Assembly (NCBI GenBank): GCA_000149265.1 | Contig: CH002899.1 | Coordinates: 89,769-153,768, forward strand | Origin: Ciona savignyi | Lineage: Eukaryota > Chordata > Ascidiacea > Phlebobranchia > Cionidae | Length of the DNA: 64,000 nucleotides | Direction of reading: 5' to 3' | Part shown: piece by piece, positions 49,001-61,140 of the stretch | Numbering within the stretch: the stretch's first letter is position 1 | How the letters are laid out: each line of letters opens with the position of its first letter | Notes under the pieces: generated by a model | Told to the model about the DNA's origin: nothing | The model's input: the letters and a program-made list of their open reading frames with translations, nothing else | The model's database searches: none | Translations under genes and position numbers: made by a program

Positions 49001-52000
49001 ATTATTCCTGGAAGCGACAATTCTTGAGCGTTTCTTCAAATTTGAATTCAACAACCCGTAACAATACATCAGTGAAAATACATGACGTAATAAGCCAGTA
49101 CTCAGCACAACCAGTCGAATGACACAATACAATTTTGCCAGGTCATATAAAAAATATTTTATAACGTTTTAAACGTACTCGCGAACCCTTGAATTATGTG
49201 GGAAAGGTGTAAAGGTGCAAAATAACATATGTGACAAAATAAATAAACATTTTGACACCCGGGTGGGAACGTAAACACTGGTGCCTTTAGAGTACTGGTT
49301 CTATCATCACATTACCGTATATTCGTAACTGGAATTATGTCAACGCGTTAGAATAGTGAAATTAAGTTTAGAGTATCTGGGTTTCGTTCCCGTTGGGCAT
49401 AAAACACTAGCGGCAGTATTTAATTAAAACTCTCAGATGGAATTTGTTTGAGTAGATGTGCTTCATTGCAGCCTCACCTACATTACTCTAAATTACAACG
49501 CAACACCTATCAATTCTGTTAAATATACCTTGGCCAGTGTTGCTATACTTATTGAGCGTTTCTTATAACCGACAATTACGGCGAAGAAACAGCCAAAATT
49601 GACGATGAGAAAATAATCAGATTTTTTGTTATACGTAGTGATTTTTGGCAGCGCAGGTGTATTACGTAATGAGCTTTGCTAGCGGTTTCGGGCCCGGGAG
49701 AATAGCAACAGAAATAGAAGCTTGAGTCACAATTTCGCGGCCGACCGTAGCCAAGACATACCAGAATTCCTTTGTGGTGGTTCAAAGAACGAAATGGTGT
49801 CATCGGAGAGGAAATAGGACACAATGAATTTTCGGTCCTTGTCGATGGGATTGTCAGTGGCCATGTATGCTACGAACCTCAGTACGTTGCTCTCCAAGCC
49901 ATGCCTGTATGATTAAAAGCAAATGAACAATCGTCTAAATCATAAGAGCTATCGAGATCATGATCTTTTACTAACAGGACAGAATAAACAACAAAAAGTC
50001 ATGTTGGCCATCAGAGCTAAGGTCCAGACGTCGGGAATAAACTAAGAGAATGTGCGGTTTGTAAAATTAAACAAAGTATATCCTCTTTTACTCGGGGCAA
50101 TTCGCATATCTCGTTGCTTCAGGTAATTTTTATAGCAATTTTCCAAACAACACAATACAATATTGTGGAAACTGGCGCGTGTGTACAAGTTTTCTCACAG
50201 TAACAGCGAAAACTTGTCCAGCGTACAGATTTGTCTCTCTAAATTTATACAATGATAAGCGAGTATAAATGCTTCAATACAGATTTTACTCTTATCACTA
50301 ATACAACAAAACAGTCTTATAATAGTCAGAATGTTGGGATGAAACTCATATGGGAGGAAACGAGAAAACAACATAATAAAGGGCAATATAGGCAGATCGG
50401 GGTTGTATAAAGGTCGGGGTTAGTTTCGGTCTTTTATTCCCTTTAGGGTTGCCCAAAATGTCGTTCCAGAAATATGGTCACCTGTCCTTTTCCATAAACT
50501 TGATGAAATCTCTCTGGGGCGGCTTGGGTATAAGTCCCATGCATGAACATAGTGAGTCTTCCTCAGACCCGAAGCCATTGTACGGAGGCATGGGTCGCGG
50601 CACCTTCATTTCTGGATCAGCCTTGTATTTTAGAGCCTTGAACTCATCTGCAGATATTTACGACAAGATTGAATAGATATTTACCAAAATATTGATGGGT
50701 TTTACCAAATTGAAGAATCTTGTAAATCATACAAAACACACTGTAAGAGCTTTAAAAACCTGACGGTGAGCGCGAGGTAATCAGACGATTGCTCGTGCAT
50801 TAATGCCACCCGCGCTTTCCCATTCACAGGGATAACCATGAATATCCTATCTTATAAAGAAGTCGTTTGGCCCAACACCCAACATCACTACCTTTAAAAA
50901 TCCACTCAAAAATAGACCTAGTCATGATCTCAATACAGGTTCGAAACCAGGCCCAGTAAAAAAATTATTGAGATCAAGCAGATTATGCAGCCATGTATGG
51001 ACAACATGGTCCCGACAAGGCTCCGCTCGTCCTGGGTTCAAAGCTAGTCTCGGCCCGATAGAAAAAATTCTTAAAAAAATACTGTTGTCTTACCAAGACC
51101 AAACTTGGTTTTGTAATATTCCTTGGTGAAATTGTCGCAGTCGCAGAGAACTAACTTCCGCCCCCAAACGTTAACTACTGCACCAATAACCAGGTCAGCA
51201 CTTGTGTAGAAATCCTCATACACTGCCCCAGTCTAAAATACAGAAAATAAAACAACAGAATGAGAAAGTGGCACCTCATGTACCACCCAGGTGGTAAAAA
51301 CGATAATTGGCAGACCATCTTCTGCCCACAGTCGGTTACCACAGCTACTAAAGCGTGTTCATTATATTCTTTTATTGCAATTTTAAATGGCTTTTATAAT
51401 TCAACAAAAAAAAATGTTAAAGCAACGCATATTGGATAAGGACAATAGTCATGTCCTTACAGCTGTTGTTTAGACTTTTTTATGAAAGTCAATTAAGTGG
51501 AAGCGAAAGGGTCGTTTAAAATTTGAAGTAGCATTAAACAAACTGCAACAGGTTTGAAAACCTGACTGTGGTACAAGGCAATCCAATGACTAACCATGCT
51601 GAAATAATTGCCGTAGTCCCACACACAGGCACAAACCTGGGTAACCTGTACCATAATAACCGATACTAGTTTAGTGGCCACCAAGAAATGATTAAAGAAC
51701 TTATCCAGGTTAACCAAAGCCATTCTTAACCACTGCTCTGCATGATCGAAATACACAATACAACAAATACCTTTAAACTATCCAGTATGTAACGCCCACC
51801 ATGACCCATTGGACCAAAGACATTAAGAACAGTTCGATCAGTTTTCTCACCAGGCTGTCTCAGTGGCAATGGTGCACTCTGTAATGCAATCCAGAAATTA
51901 GGACACCTTAAATTGATAGAAAAGTTAGTTTTAAAATTTGAGCCTTACTTTTGGCAATCTTGCACGTTTCAGAAACACAGGAACAGCGTCTCTGCCAGCA

Positions 52001-55000
52001 TTTGGGGGAATCACCTCCCGAATCTCAATGGTGTCATCAGCAAGGAAGTAGTGGAGTACCTGTGTAGCACATGTATGTAAGAAAATACCAAGTTTTTTCA
52101 AAGGATTGGAACCACGACTGTTGTTGGAACTTGGAAAAAAGATTACCGCTTTCTAATAGTCTTGTCGGAGCTAGTGTAGTGGGTTGAATATTTAATCCAG
52201 ATGTTGAAAAATGATTTAATTGAATCCACTGGATTGGGTCAAGTTTTTTGCCCAAAAAAAAACAAATGTGAGTAAATCACCGAAACATATTGGAGCAAGA
52301 CATCTATACTGTGCTAGAGAGTTAAGCAAGATAACAGTGAGCCGGATGGGTTTTTAAGTCAATCACCCACCTTAGGCACGAAACCCCAATAATTATGTTG
52401 GGAAAGTACTTAAACAAATATTTAAAATTGGTTGTTTCAAAATAGAAAAAACACAAAGCACACCTATTCTTACTTAAGTTTACTTAATCCATTTGATTTA
52501 AAAAAAATTATATAAAGCTGTTTAAACCACAGTTATCCGGTCTTAATTATCTCATTGTTTCCAAAGTAAAGTTACCATCTCCCTAGTATCTCCAAACATG
52601 GAGTCTGCATCATCCCAGTAACAATCGAAACGAAGAACATGTCGGTCATGGTCCAGGAACTGCTTTAATGTGTCGGTTCGTTCATATGGCCGCAGTGCTT
52701 GCATGCTTTCTTCCATCTGGTAAACAAAGTTTTGTAATAAAAACATTGAAAAATGGGTTTCCAACTGTAAATTACACATTTTATATTTCAAACTGTAAAA
52801 TATCTTCAGCTGACCAATACGTAATGGTAACTTTAATTGGAATATTTAAGTGAGAGAGTAATGGCTAGTTCTTTCATATAGGATAGATTTTAAAGGAAGT
52901 ATTACCTCATTTCTAAGGTTACAGTATGGATCTTTTGGCACAGTTTCAGGAGTATTCACTCGAACTCCCAATTTGCGCAGAAAGTTCTTGGTGAAAGCAT
53001 CGCAGTCTGTGAGCTTGAATTTCCTTGAATATTATACATAATTGTTTGCTACTTATATGAAAATAGGATAGGATGCTTCTAATGAAAACATGGTACGATA
53101 TTGTTTATTGCCATGGGAAGGATACATAGGATAGGATAGAATAGGATATTCATGTTTATCCCTGTGAATGGGAAAACCTGGGAGGTTATCACACGGGCAA
53201 TCAGCAGATCACCTCGCGCCCATCATCGGGTTATCGGAGCTATTGCAGTGTGTTGTATATAATAGACACGTTCCTTCAATTTGGTAGAACCCATTAATTC
53301 GCTGGGTTCAGGCAATGTCCGTAAAGTGCCTTGCCCAAGGACACAACCGACTAGCTAGCGACCAGTTTCGCACCTGCAACCTTTCGATTGAAAGGCGACG
53401 CACTTAACCGCTAGACCACCGGGCCGGACTAACGTCTAGTATATTGGGCCATTATGTGGGAAAGAGTGACAGTCTGACCCAAAATCTGGTGGTAACAGCC
53501 ACCGTAATCACCTGACTTGACAAGCCGGATTTACATTTAAGTTAATTATTCTAATATCCACAGGATTATAGCCAACTTGCAAGAGCTCTTTTGGCATAAA
53601 GTATGTCATATAATGCACAATAAAACTTCCACAATATACCTTCCATACAGAACAAGTTCGTTTCCAACATTAAAATGCTCCACAGTGTAATACTCATCAT
53701 CATGAGGGGCTGGGATGGGGATTCGGTGCCTTCTTATGAGCGTTCCTTGTGGTATCCCAGAATTTTTAACCTGCATTTGGTGAACATGATCAGGCCATGG
53801 CCACAGCAGTTTAATCCACGCTAAAATTTACAATTCGGACAGACACTTTGTTGTTGCAAATTATACTGTATTTATATATAATATCATGTTTTAATTTTCA
53901 CAATATAGATATAGCTTTAGTTTTTTGATCATATTAATCTATGGGTTATGTACGATAGAAGCATTGATTAGGACAAAGAAACAAGCAAGTGGAGGTCTCG
54001 ATCCTTCGGCTAGTCGACTGACGGTCCAGCACACTTTTACGAAGAAGGATAACTGTATTTTGGATCAATCATTTTAATTCAAAATTGAAGTGTACAGGGG
54101 TAAAACAAATCAGAAAAAAAAACATTAAATTAATGGCAGTCGGATGATGATGTAGTTTATTATTAAATAACTTTATATTAATAGTCAGTACATAGCATTG
54201 TTAATTGTTAATTATAATACGTTTAAATTATGACATGACATCCATATCTAAAAAAGTTTTTAAGAATGCAAAAAAAATGCATTTTTAAAAAACTAAAGTA
54301 AATCAACAAGGTAAATAAAAATAAGAAATATGTTATTAAAAGGATAGTCACATGTGAAAAACACATATAACTGAGGTTTTTCAGTGATAATTTTCTTTAC
54401 TAAATCCAAATAGCTTTATCCAAACAGCAAGAATCCTTAAGTTACTTAAATGTCATATTTTTGTGCTGAAAACTGACTGCTGGATGAGTGTTTTTTTTCC
54501 ATAAAAATTATTTGCTTATATAGAATGAGATNNNNNNNNNNNNNNNNNNNNNNNNNNNNNNNNNNNNNNNNNNNNNNNNNNNNNNNNNNNNNNNNNNNNN
54601 NNNNNNNNNNNNNNNNNNNNNNNNNNNNNNNGAATGAGATTAAAAAGGCAAGGTTGATTGTATTCAATTGTTTACCTGCGGTTCAATCACTTGAATTGAA
54701 TCATCTTCCAAGTAGAAGTAGATCTTGCATCCACGAATCCTGTATTGTTCCTCACGCTTTTCATGGACTGCCTCTTGAAAGTATGCTTGGAAGCACAGCA
54801 CCTAAAGTAAGAGTTTTTCCAAATGCTGATTATATAAACAACTATATACAATGATAATTACTGTAATATAAAACAACTTTCAACTCTACTATATTAACAG
54901 AGCCTCAAAATAATTTTAATGTGATTTTTAGTGGAGCAACAAATTTAAAATTTATGAAAAACATAAATGCCGTTTGGCAAATCTAGTATGTAGTTGTTAC

Positions 55001-55589
55001 AAATTAAACATGGTTATAATACAATCATGCCTGCTAGTTAGCGATTTCACCACTGGCATTTGCCATTGATTGGATGTTTTTTACTACAGTAAATTCACTA
55101 AGATTGGACAAATAACAATATCTAAATAAAACATATAAATAAGTACACCAATACTCTACTTACACACCTGTCTATCAAATGAGACCCACGCTGGGGCGTT
55201 GCTGCCTTCTCCTTTGGGAAACACACTATGTTTGGATCTTTTCTTTTGTCCAAGAAGAAGTTCACCTCCTATACCTGGTCTTTGCTCACCAACCAACATG
55301 GACACATCGTTGCAATAGTCGAAGTGATGAGACTTGTGGAACTTTTCTTTTCCAAGCTATTAATGTGTATATTCAAGTTTGTTTCTAAAGGTGACTGGTA
55401 GGCATTTAGCTATTTACATTTTACATATCCCTAAAGTTAATTAAGACTACAAAATAGCATTAGCTAACCAAATATAATTATAGTCTACTCTACTCAGAGC
55501 TATTTTTCTGAATTGTATTCTTTTTATAATAAAGGTTATTTACTTACGCTTTTGTTGAACGAGTTTCCAGGTAAATACGGTAATGCCAT
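46018..55589 (-). CDS. EFHC2: EFHC2, DM10-domain ciliary microtubule protein
   Basis: Seventeen minus-strand exons, every junction in phase: 55548-55589, 55168-55356, 54676-54801, 53640-53770, 52906-53023, 52576-52716, 51949-52059, 51771-51878, 51094-51232, 50482-50647, 49762-49904, 48811-49007, 48166-48299, 47390-47534, 47029-47168, 46588-46690, 46018-46122. The 745-residue product matches human EFHC2 (749 aa) from end to end, starting [14 protein letters not shown], then [31 protein letters not shown] and [10 protein letters not shown]. Three DM10 domains lie at about 78-185, 228-365 and 428-535. The C-terminal region (538-705) has EF-hand-like helices ([15 protein letters not shown]) with incomplete calcium loops. 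Known for the family: EFHC1/2 are microtubule inner proteins of motile cilia. The N-terminus and length favour EFHC2 over EFHC1 (640 aa). An assembly gap lies in intron 3. Confidence 0.97.
47203..47310 (-). repeat. SINE fragment in EFHC2 intron
   Basis: Tail-side fragment of the ATCCT SINE (GATAGGATACTAATTTTAAC, ACACGGGCAATC, TTACCTCGTGCG). Lies in EFHC2 intron 14 in sense orientation. Confidence 0.6.
50762..50852 (+). repeat. SINE 3' fragment in EFHC2 intron
   Basis: Plus-strand GAGCGCGAGGTAATCAGACG, CTTTCCCATTCACAGGGATA and a terminal ATGAATATCCTATC match the last third of the SINE. Located in EFHC2 intron 9, antisense to the gene. Confidence 0.7.
51295..51362 (-). repeat. SINE fragment in EFHC2 intron
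   Basis: Diverged body fragment (GATAATTGGCAGACCATCTT, CAGTCGGTTACCACAGCTAC, GTGTT) in EFHC2 intron 8. Confidence 0.5.
53126..53427 (-). repeat. tRNA-derived SINE, full-length
   Basis: Lies in EFHC2 intron 4, sense to the gene. The best-preserved copy: head GGCCCGGTGGTCTAGCGG on the minus strand, intact B-box-like segment, core CTTGGGCAAGGCAC, and a longer tail of several ATCCT units (53126-53150). Close similarity to the 8612 copy suggests recent activity. Confidence 0.85.
54532..54631. other. Assembly gap, exactly 100 N
   Basis: One hundred N, the usual placeholder for unknown gap size, inside EFHC2 intron 3. The 9-mer GAATGAGAT directly abuts both sides (54523-54531 and 54632-54640), so the contig ends may overlap or be a collapsed repeat. 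Confidence 1.
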
Positions 55590-56538
55590 AGTTTTGAAAT
55601 GATCTGTACCGCCACTTATCCAATCATCAAAAATCAATTAAGCGATGTGCGACATACGATAGCCTATGTGTAATAGCGAGGATTGATTCAGCTTCCATTC
55701 GTTGTTACGTAGTCATGGCTACCATGTCGAATAGGTGATATTGCTATAGAAATCATACCACTAGGGGTAGGGAGAAAATATTTTTACGATTTGTTTATGA
55801 AGGAAACGAGAAAATTTTAGTTTCACGGGTACAATACATTAAATTTATGTTGTAAAAAATGATGAGATTTAAAAAATGTTTTTTGTTGTTTTGAAACCAG
55901 TCGCTAACTGGAGGGTTGTTTCCCTAGACAACGCGTTTAGCGAACATGGCCTGGATCTAGCAAATTAATATATTCTACTGTTACTAAAGAAACATTTAAG
56001 CATATCCAATACATTACAATAGCTCCGGTAAAGCGACCACGGTCGCAAGGTAAATTTGCGATTTTTTCTATGCCACTCTATACTACGTTTTTTTGAAACA
56101 TGAAAATAAAACATGAAATTCCTATTCTATCCTTACCACCGTTATAACTCGCTATTAAATGGTATCTTATTGTGTTTCGGAGAGTATTCCTTAACAGATA
56201 TCACTTGGTGGTTAGTTGATTAATTACTGCATTAGTAAAATCGTGTGACTTCTTAAAAAAGCCAGTGTGGAAACAACGAGTTAAATAATAAATAAATCAC
56301 CACTTGTGCCTATAAATTGAGACAATTCTGCAAGTTGTTAAACGTTCGACTGGCGGACTACCACTTCAACTTTCTCACCGTAATTCCTAGGACAAAATTA
56401 AATAGCCTTCTTCTCTTTGTGTTAAGCCATATAACCAATATAAATTAAAAATATTTACATGTTTATTTTAGCTGCATAATTTTCCAGGTAATAGGCCTGC
56501 TTGTCCCGAGTATACGCTATTATATTAAACCTTGCTAC
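55590..56538. other. Intergenic, EFHC2 upstream region
   Basis: 949 bp between the EFHC2 start and the stop of the upstream ParB-like gene. A small SINE-body fragment (AATAGCTCCGGTAAAGCGAC) lies near 56019-56050. Nothing else recognised. Confidence 0.55.
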
Positions 56539-57993
56539 TTAAGTTCCGTAAAAATAAAAACTTATAAAAGCAGGTAGTAGCAAAATAAAACAAAACAGAA
56601 CAATATGTATAGAAATAGTGGATTCGTTGTCAAGTATTTTGTCGGCCAATTCGGTTATCCGAGTGGTTGCCTTTTCTGTTGCACTGCCCGTTGATACAAG
56701 TTCTGAAGCGCTGGAACCGCCTTCATCTTCGGTATCATCAGGTGAACTAACGGATAAATTATGAATCGTTTAAATTTGAGTGTTGAATTAGACATGAGAA
56801 TGAATGTAATATTGAAATATTTTAGCCACACATTGCAAATTTGCGTGTGGCAAGTGTTTAAAAATTTCAGAACATCATATACAACCAAGAACGTACGTGT
56901 GCTTCTTCTAAAGAAAGTTACGCGTTGGCTTTATATTTATGTGGTAAATAAAATAAAAATCAACAAATTTGTATGTTTTAGGGACAAAAAAACACTAATT
57001 AATCACACAAATCCTGTGTCTCGTCACCTGTCGGTAGTTGGTTCAGTTTGTGTTGAAGCGTCCGAACTCCGCTTGGCCTCTGTTGAATCTCCGCCTGTTG
57101 GTTCTTTATTCGCACATTTGGTTAACTCACCTGAAGCATCAGATGGACTCTTGCTTGGTTTTGACGAAGTTTCGGTGGTTGTGAACGGCCTTTATAAAAA
57201 ACATGTATTTCAGGCTTTTTCAGCACTTGTATTAAGGCCAAGAGTGCATCTTGATTTTGCAACAAGAAAAATGGTTTGTATAGGATAGAATATTCATGTT
57301 TATCCTTGTGAATGGGAAAACCAAGGGGGTTAACACACGGGCAATCGTTAGATCACCTCGCGCCGACCGTCGGGTTGCCGAAGCTATTGCAGTGTGTTGT
57401 ATATGATAGACACGTTCCTTCAATTCGGAAGAACCCATTAATCCGCTGAGTTCAGGCAATGTCCGTAAAGTGCCTTGCCAAAGGACACAACCGATTAGCT
57501 AGCGACCAGTTTCGCACCTGCAATCTTTCGATTGAAAGGCGTCGCACTTACCCGCAAGACTAACCGGCCGGACAGTATTATATATAACTTATACCTACCC
57601 GTGGTCTAAAACAGCAGAATATCGTGATTCGACCGTTAAACCTTTGTTTATGGACGTAAAGGCTTTATATCCACTACTGTACTTGTATACTTCTTCTGCC
57701 ATGGCGTTTTCGACAATTTTAAGACCTTCCAATACCCGAAGTGCGTACAATTTTTGGTTGTACCAAGTATACCACTCGCCATCTAAACGAAAAACCTTGA
57801 TTGGTTGAAAGGTGTCGACTGGAAGCTTCCCCTTTACGATCGCATCAATGGCATCATGGATCAAAGTGCCGTCCCTAAAGTCCAGGGCAATGTACCTTCG
57901 GGTGAAACGGATATCACTGGGTCGTATACTCAGGAGATCACTGGGAGCGTCAGTATTGTCTTCGAAATTCACAGTATTTTTCGTATTCGACAT
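56539..57993 (-). CDS. ParB/sulfiredoxin-fold-like protein with C-terminal membrane anchor
   Basis: Three phase-consistent exons on the minus strand: 57599-57993, 57028-57189, 56539-56746; 254 residues. The N-terminal ~110 residues resemble the ParB/sulfiredoxin-like fold: IRPSDIRFTRRYI, FRDGTLIHDAIDAI, a VFRLDGEWYTWYNQ strand-turn and KLYALRVLE, where ParB-like proteins carry DGxxRLxA. The ParB CTPase motifs (GxxR, GERR) are absent, so plasmid-type segregation activity is not expected. Residues ~135-205 are Ser/Thr/Glu/Asp-rich and probably disordered. The last ~25 residues form a hydrophobic helix (HIVLFCFILLLPAFISFYF) ending in YGT, the layout of a tail-anchored protein facing the cytosol. 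No signal peptide. Intron 1 carries a full SINE. Function unknown; the fold call is from motif pattern only. Confidence 0.8.
57281..57571 (-). repeat. tRNA-derived SINE, full-length
   Basis: Fills most of intron 1 of the ParB-like gene, sense to it. Same head, core and ATCCTA tail as the copies at 8612 and 53126, with several point differences. Confidence 0.85.
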
Positions 57994-58370
57994 AGTTGTT
58001 GCACCGAGAAGCAGACTTTACACTAAGTACGACTGCAACACAGAACTGTTTTTGTGTTAGCGTTTAACGGTTTTAAGCAATAAACCGGATACGACAACAT
58101 TCCCGCAATGATGACACGAATGAAAGCGTCATTTTTGCGCATTATTAACCGAAAATCGTCGTTTATAATTGTATAGGTTATGTTAAGTGTTATTGCGTAA
58201 ATGTATTTTACGTAGTATTACCAAAATGACACTTTTTGTGCAAAAATGACACCAGATAGCTGGGCAAAATTTACCCGGGTTATCGTGCGAGCTCTATGCG
58301 TCATATACCTACTGCATATAACAAACATAATAACAATAATTCAGCAGCCCTAATATCGGTGAATGATATA

Positions 58371-58446
58371 ACGCACACATTAGCAATCGTCAGATTACCT
58401 CGTGTCCGTCGCCGTGTAACTGGAGCTATTGCAATGTGATGTACAT
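58371..58446 (-). repeat. SINE fragment
   Basis: Tail-proximal body motifs (TTAGCAATCGTCAGATTACC, GGAGCTATTGCAATGTGATG) next to the longer copy at 58471. Confidence 0.6.
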
Positions 58447-58470
58447 GTTTAAGTAAAGACAGCGACCAGC

Positions 58471-58760
58471 GGATAGGATAAGAAATTATATTTATGTTTA
58501 TCCCTGAAACTGGAAACGCAAGAGGCGTTAACACACGGGCAATCTTCAGATCACCTCGACCCATTGTCGGGTTACCAGAGCTATTGCACTGTGTTATTCG
58601 GACGTTTCTTTAATTTGGTAGAACCCATTATTTCACTAGTTACTGTAAATGTCTGTTAAGTGCCTCCAGGACAAAATTGACTCTCTAGCGACCAGTGTCA
58701 AACCTTTAACACTTCGGCTGAAAGGCGACGCACCAACCCACGGAGCTAATTGGTGGGACA
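58471..58760 (-). repeat. tRNA-derived SINE, diverged
   Basis: Near full-length but clearly older: the head and core are recognisable (GACGCACCAACCCACGGAGC; AAGTGCCTCCAGGACAAAAT) with many substitutions. Confidence 0.7.
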
Positions 58761-59188
58761 TAGTTTTAAGCCTGCAACCTTTTCGGATGCATGCTGACGC
58801 TCTTGTTCAAGCGTACCGCCCTTATCATTTCCTTTACAGTGTACAGAATGGTGAGTTCGGTTTGTACTTCGCTAGGCTACATAATTTTAATGTTATGAGC
58901 ATACGTATGTGTGAGATCCCATTATAACAAAAGTTTTTCACCATACTTTCCAAATATTGTTTACTTTATTCAAAACAATTGCAAAGGTCTAAACTTCAAC
59001 TGTTAATTTGACTATGCTCAAATACACCTTGTGGTTAATCGAAAGCAAAGTATTCAGAGCAACACATATTCCTGAACAACTTTGGATGTTTAGATGCACC
59101 CTGTCCATTTCTTCATAAAAGTTAAAAAAAAGCACAAGAACTATGATTAAATTAATGTAAAATCAAAACTTATCATTGAGTGATAATC

Positions 59189-59194
59189 TTTATT
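59189..59194 (-). promoter_or_regulatory. Poly(A) signal for NDUFA1-like gene
   Basis: TTTATT on the plus strand, that is AATAAA on the minus strand, 35 nt past the NDUFA1-like stop codon. Confidence 0.6.
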
Positions 59195-59228
59195 AATATA
59201 ATCAAGAAAGTACAGTATCAAATTGTAT

Positions 59229-61140
59229 TTAAAACTTGGCTCCTTCAGGAAAGCTTTTTGGTCTCCATAATGGGTGAACCCAAACTGCCTGGAATAAGAA
59301 CATTTAGAATGTTTCTTACCTGGACCTAATTGTAGGCTATTGGAAGTTAAGTTCAGTTATATACCTGATTTGCAACCCCACTTGAATTTAATCAAGGTAT
59401 TGCAATAAATTGTGTTGTCTGGATATACCCTAAAGTTTATTGGACAGCAGTGGGGATTGAAATTTATGTACACAGACAGCTACATTTATTATTGTTGTAT
59501 AAATTAAATAAATGATGTATAATATACAGCTTAACTGCTAAAACAGTTTGATCATTACATTTTAGTAAAGTTTTATGATATTATTTATAGAATTATATTT
59601 ATCTTTATATATTAATACAATACAGGTGTATTCTGTTTTAACAATTTCTATAAAAGAGAGGTTAGAAAGTAATATTAATTAAATAGAACCCTTTTTTTAC
59701 ATAAAACTTGCTTTGTAAACATTTTAGAAAATGCGTTACAGTTAAGGCAAGAACATTTGATCCTAGGTAATACTTTAGACTGCAGTAAATAACTGTCCAC
59801 TTACTTTTGCTGGGAAAAGTCCTAAACGGTCGTCTCTTTCCTTTAATCGAGACGCCATATTGGAGTTATCACCTTTGTACGAGTAAGGAACCTAAATAAA
59901 ACCGAGTCATTTAGAAAAGATTATCTAAGTGAAATTTACTATTTAAATGTATTTTTATTAATGGTTAAAATGCATTTTCATCGTACATGTATAAAAGGAT
60001 TGTTCCAGAATGATGTTTTATATTTAGTACAATTAGATACAGCGAAAGTCTTGGGTGTCTGCATAAAAACAATTAGATGTTTGCAGGCACCTTAATTTAT
60101 TTTAAAAGCAACATGTGTTTTTCTACCAGTTTTTTTGATTAAGTATGAATCTTCTTTTTTGTAAGGTGAAAAAAGAACCATGTTAAGAAAAAGTTGTGGT
60201 ATTTTATCAGCAAAACACCAATTATTGGTTTTATTTTTCTGTGGCAGTATTGTTTATTTCTTCACTTTTTGGTAAATTACATTTAAAATCTTTACCACTC
60301 AGGTTCCTTTTTTAGTCAAATATTTTATCTTTTAAATTATTTTTAACAGTATTTTTTGGTATTTTTCATGCTGACTTAAATACTTTATAAGTAATTAAGT
60401 ACCTATTTTTTAAATTAAGTATTAACACTGAATAACAGCAAAAAGGGTAAATTTATACCTATGAAATTAAAAATTTGGCCTTGATTTGCAAACCAATATC
60501 TGCACCAGTGGTTTTACTGTTATTATAAGGCCATTACAAACAACGTACCGTATTGTTATGTTAATGGGTATGTTTATTTAATTTGGCTATTTAAGTTCAA
60601 AGTGTCCGATTACGCTAGACAATCATTTCAATTAGTTAGGATCTTTATGTTCATTTCCATGAATGTGAAAACGCGAGACGTGTTAACATACGGCCAATCG
60701 TCAGATTACCTCGTTTCCACTGTCGGGTTACCCCACATCCAATTTAGTTTGTTGTGTATGATTAAGACTTTCCTTCGAACCCAATATTCCACTGGGTTCA
60801 GTCAATGTCTGATAAACACCTTGCCAAAGGACAAAACCAATTAATAAGCTATCAATTGCAAACCTGCAACCCTTCTGCAAAAATGCAACGCACAAACCCC
60901 CACACTATTAGGTCAAAATAGTTGTTTTTGTTTTACGACTTCACAGATCTGAGGTCATGAGAAGGATGTCATGAACGAAGATAATTTCTAACAACTAAGT
61001 AATGTAATTTAAATACAACTTACTCTATTATCCAATGCTCCTCGATAATTTCTACGTTGAACAAAATATGCCATCAAAATTAGACCATGGCCAAGTACCA
61101 AAGTTACACCAATTGTTGGTAGCGCTTCCACCCACGTCAT
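59229..61140 (-). CDS. NDUFA1-like (MWFE) complex I accessory subunit
   Basis: Three phase-0 exons: 61024-61140, 59805-59891, 59229-59288; 87 residues (human NDUFA1 has 70). NDUFA1 is a single-pass inner-membrane subunit required for assembly of mitochondrial complex I. Support: the N-terminal pattern MTWVEALP matches MWFEILP of the family, followed by one hydrophobic helix (GVTLVLGHGLILMAYFV), a basic segment RRNYRG, and a conserved ERDDRL corresponding to ERDRRI. The C-terminus is longer than in vertebrates. The match is short, so another small complex I subunit cannot be fully excluded. Confidence 0.75.
60637..60915 (-). repeat. tRNA-derived SINE, diverged
   Basis: In NDUFA1-like intron 1, sense to the gene. 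It retains TTTATGTTCATTTCCATGAA, CGGCCAATCGTCAGATTACC and CACTGGGTTCAGTCAATGTC; the head at 60860-60915 is eroded. Confidence 0.7.

Larger units (their letters stand above)
57994..59228. other. Intergenic with SINE copies
   Basis: Between the ParB-like gene and NDUFA1, both on the minus strand. It has one full-length diverged SINE and a fragment. No gene recognised. Confidence 0.55.

Noticed and set aside
56539-61140. Polycistronic operon of the ParB-like and NDUFA1-like genes
   Set aside because: The genes are more than 1.2 kb apart, with a poly(A) signal behind the NDUFA1-like gene and SINEs between; tunicate operons are usually tightly packed.
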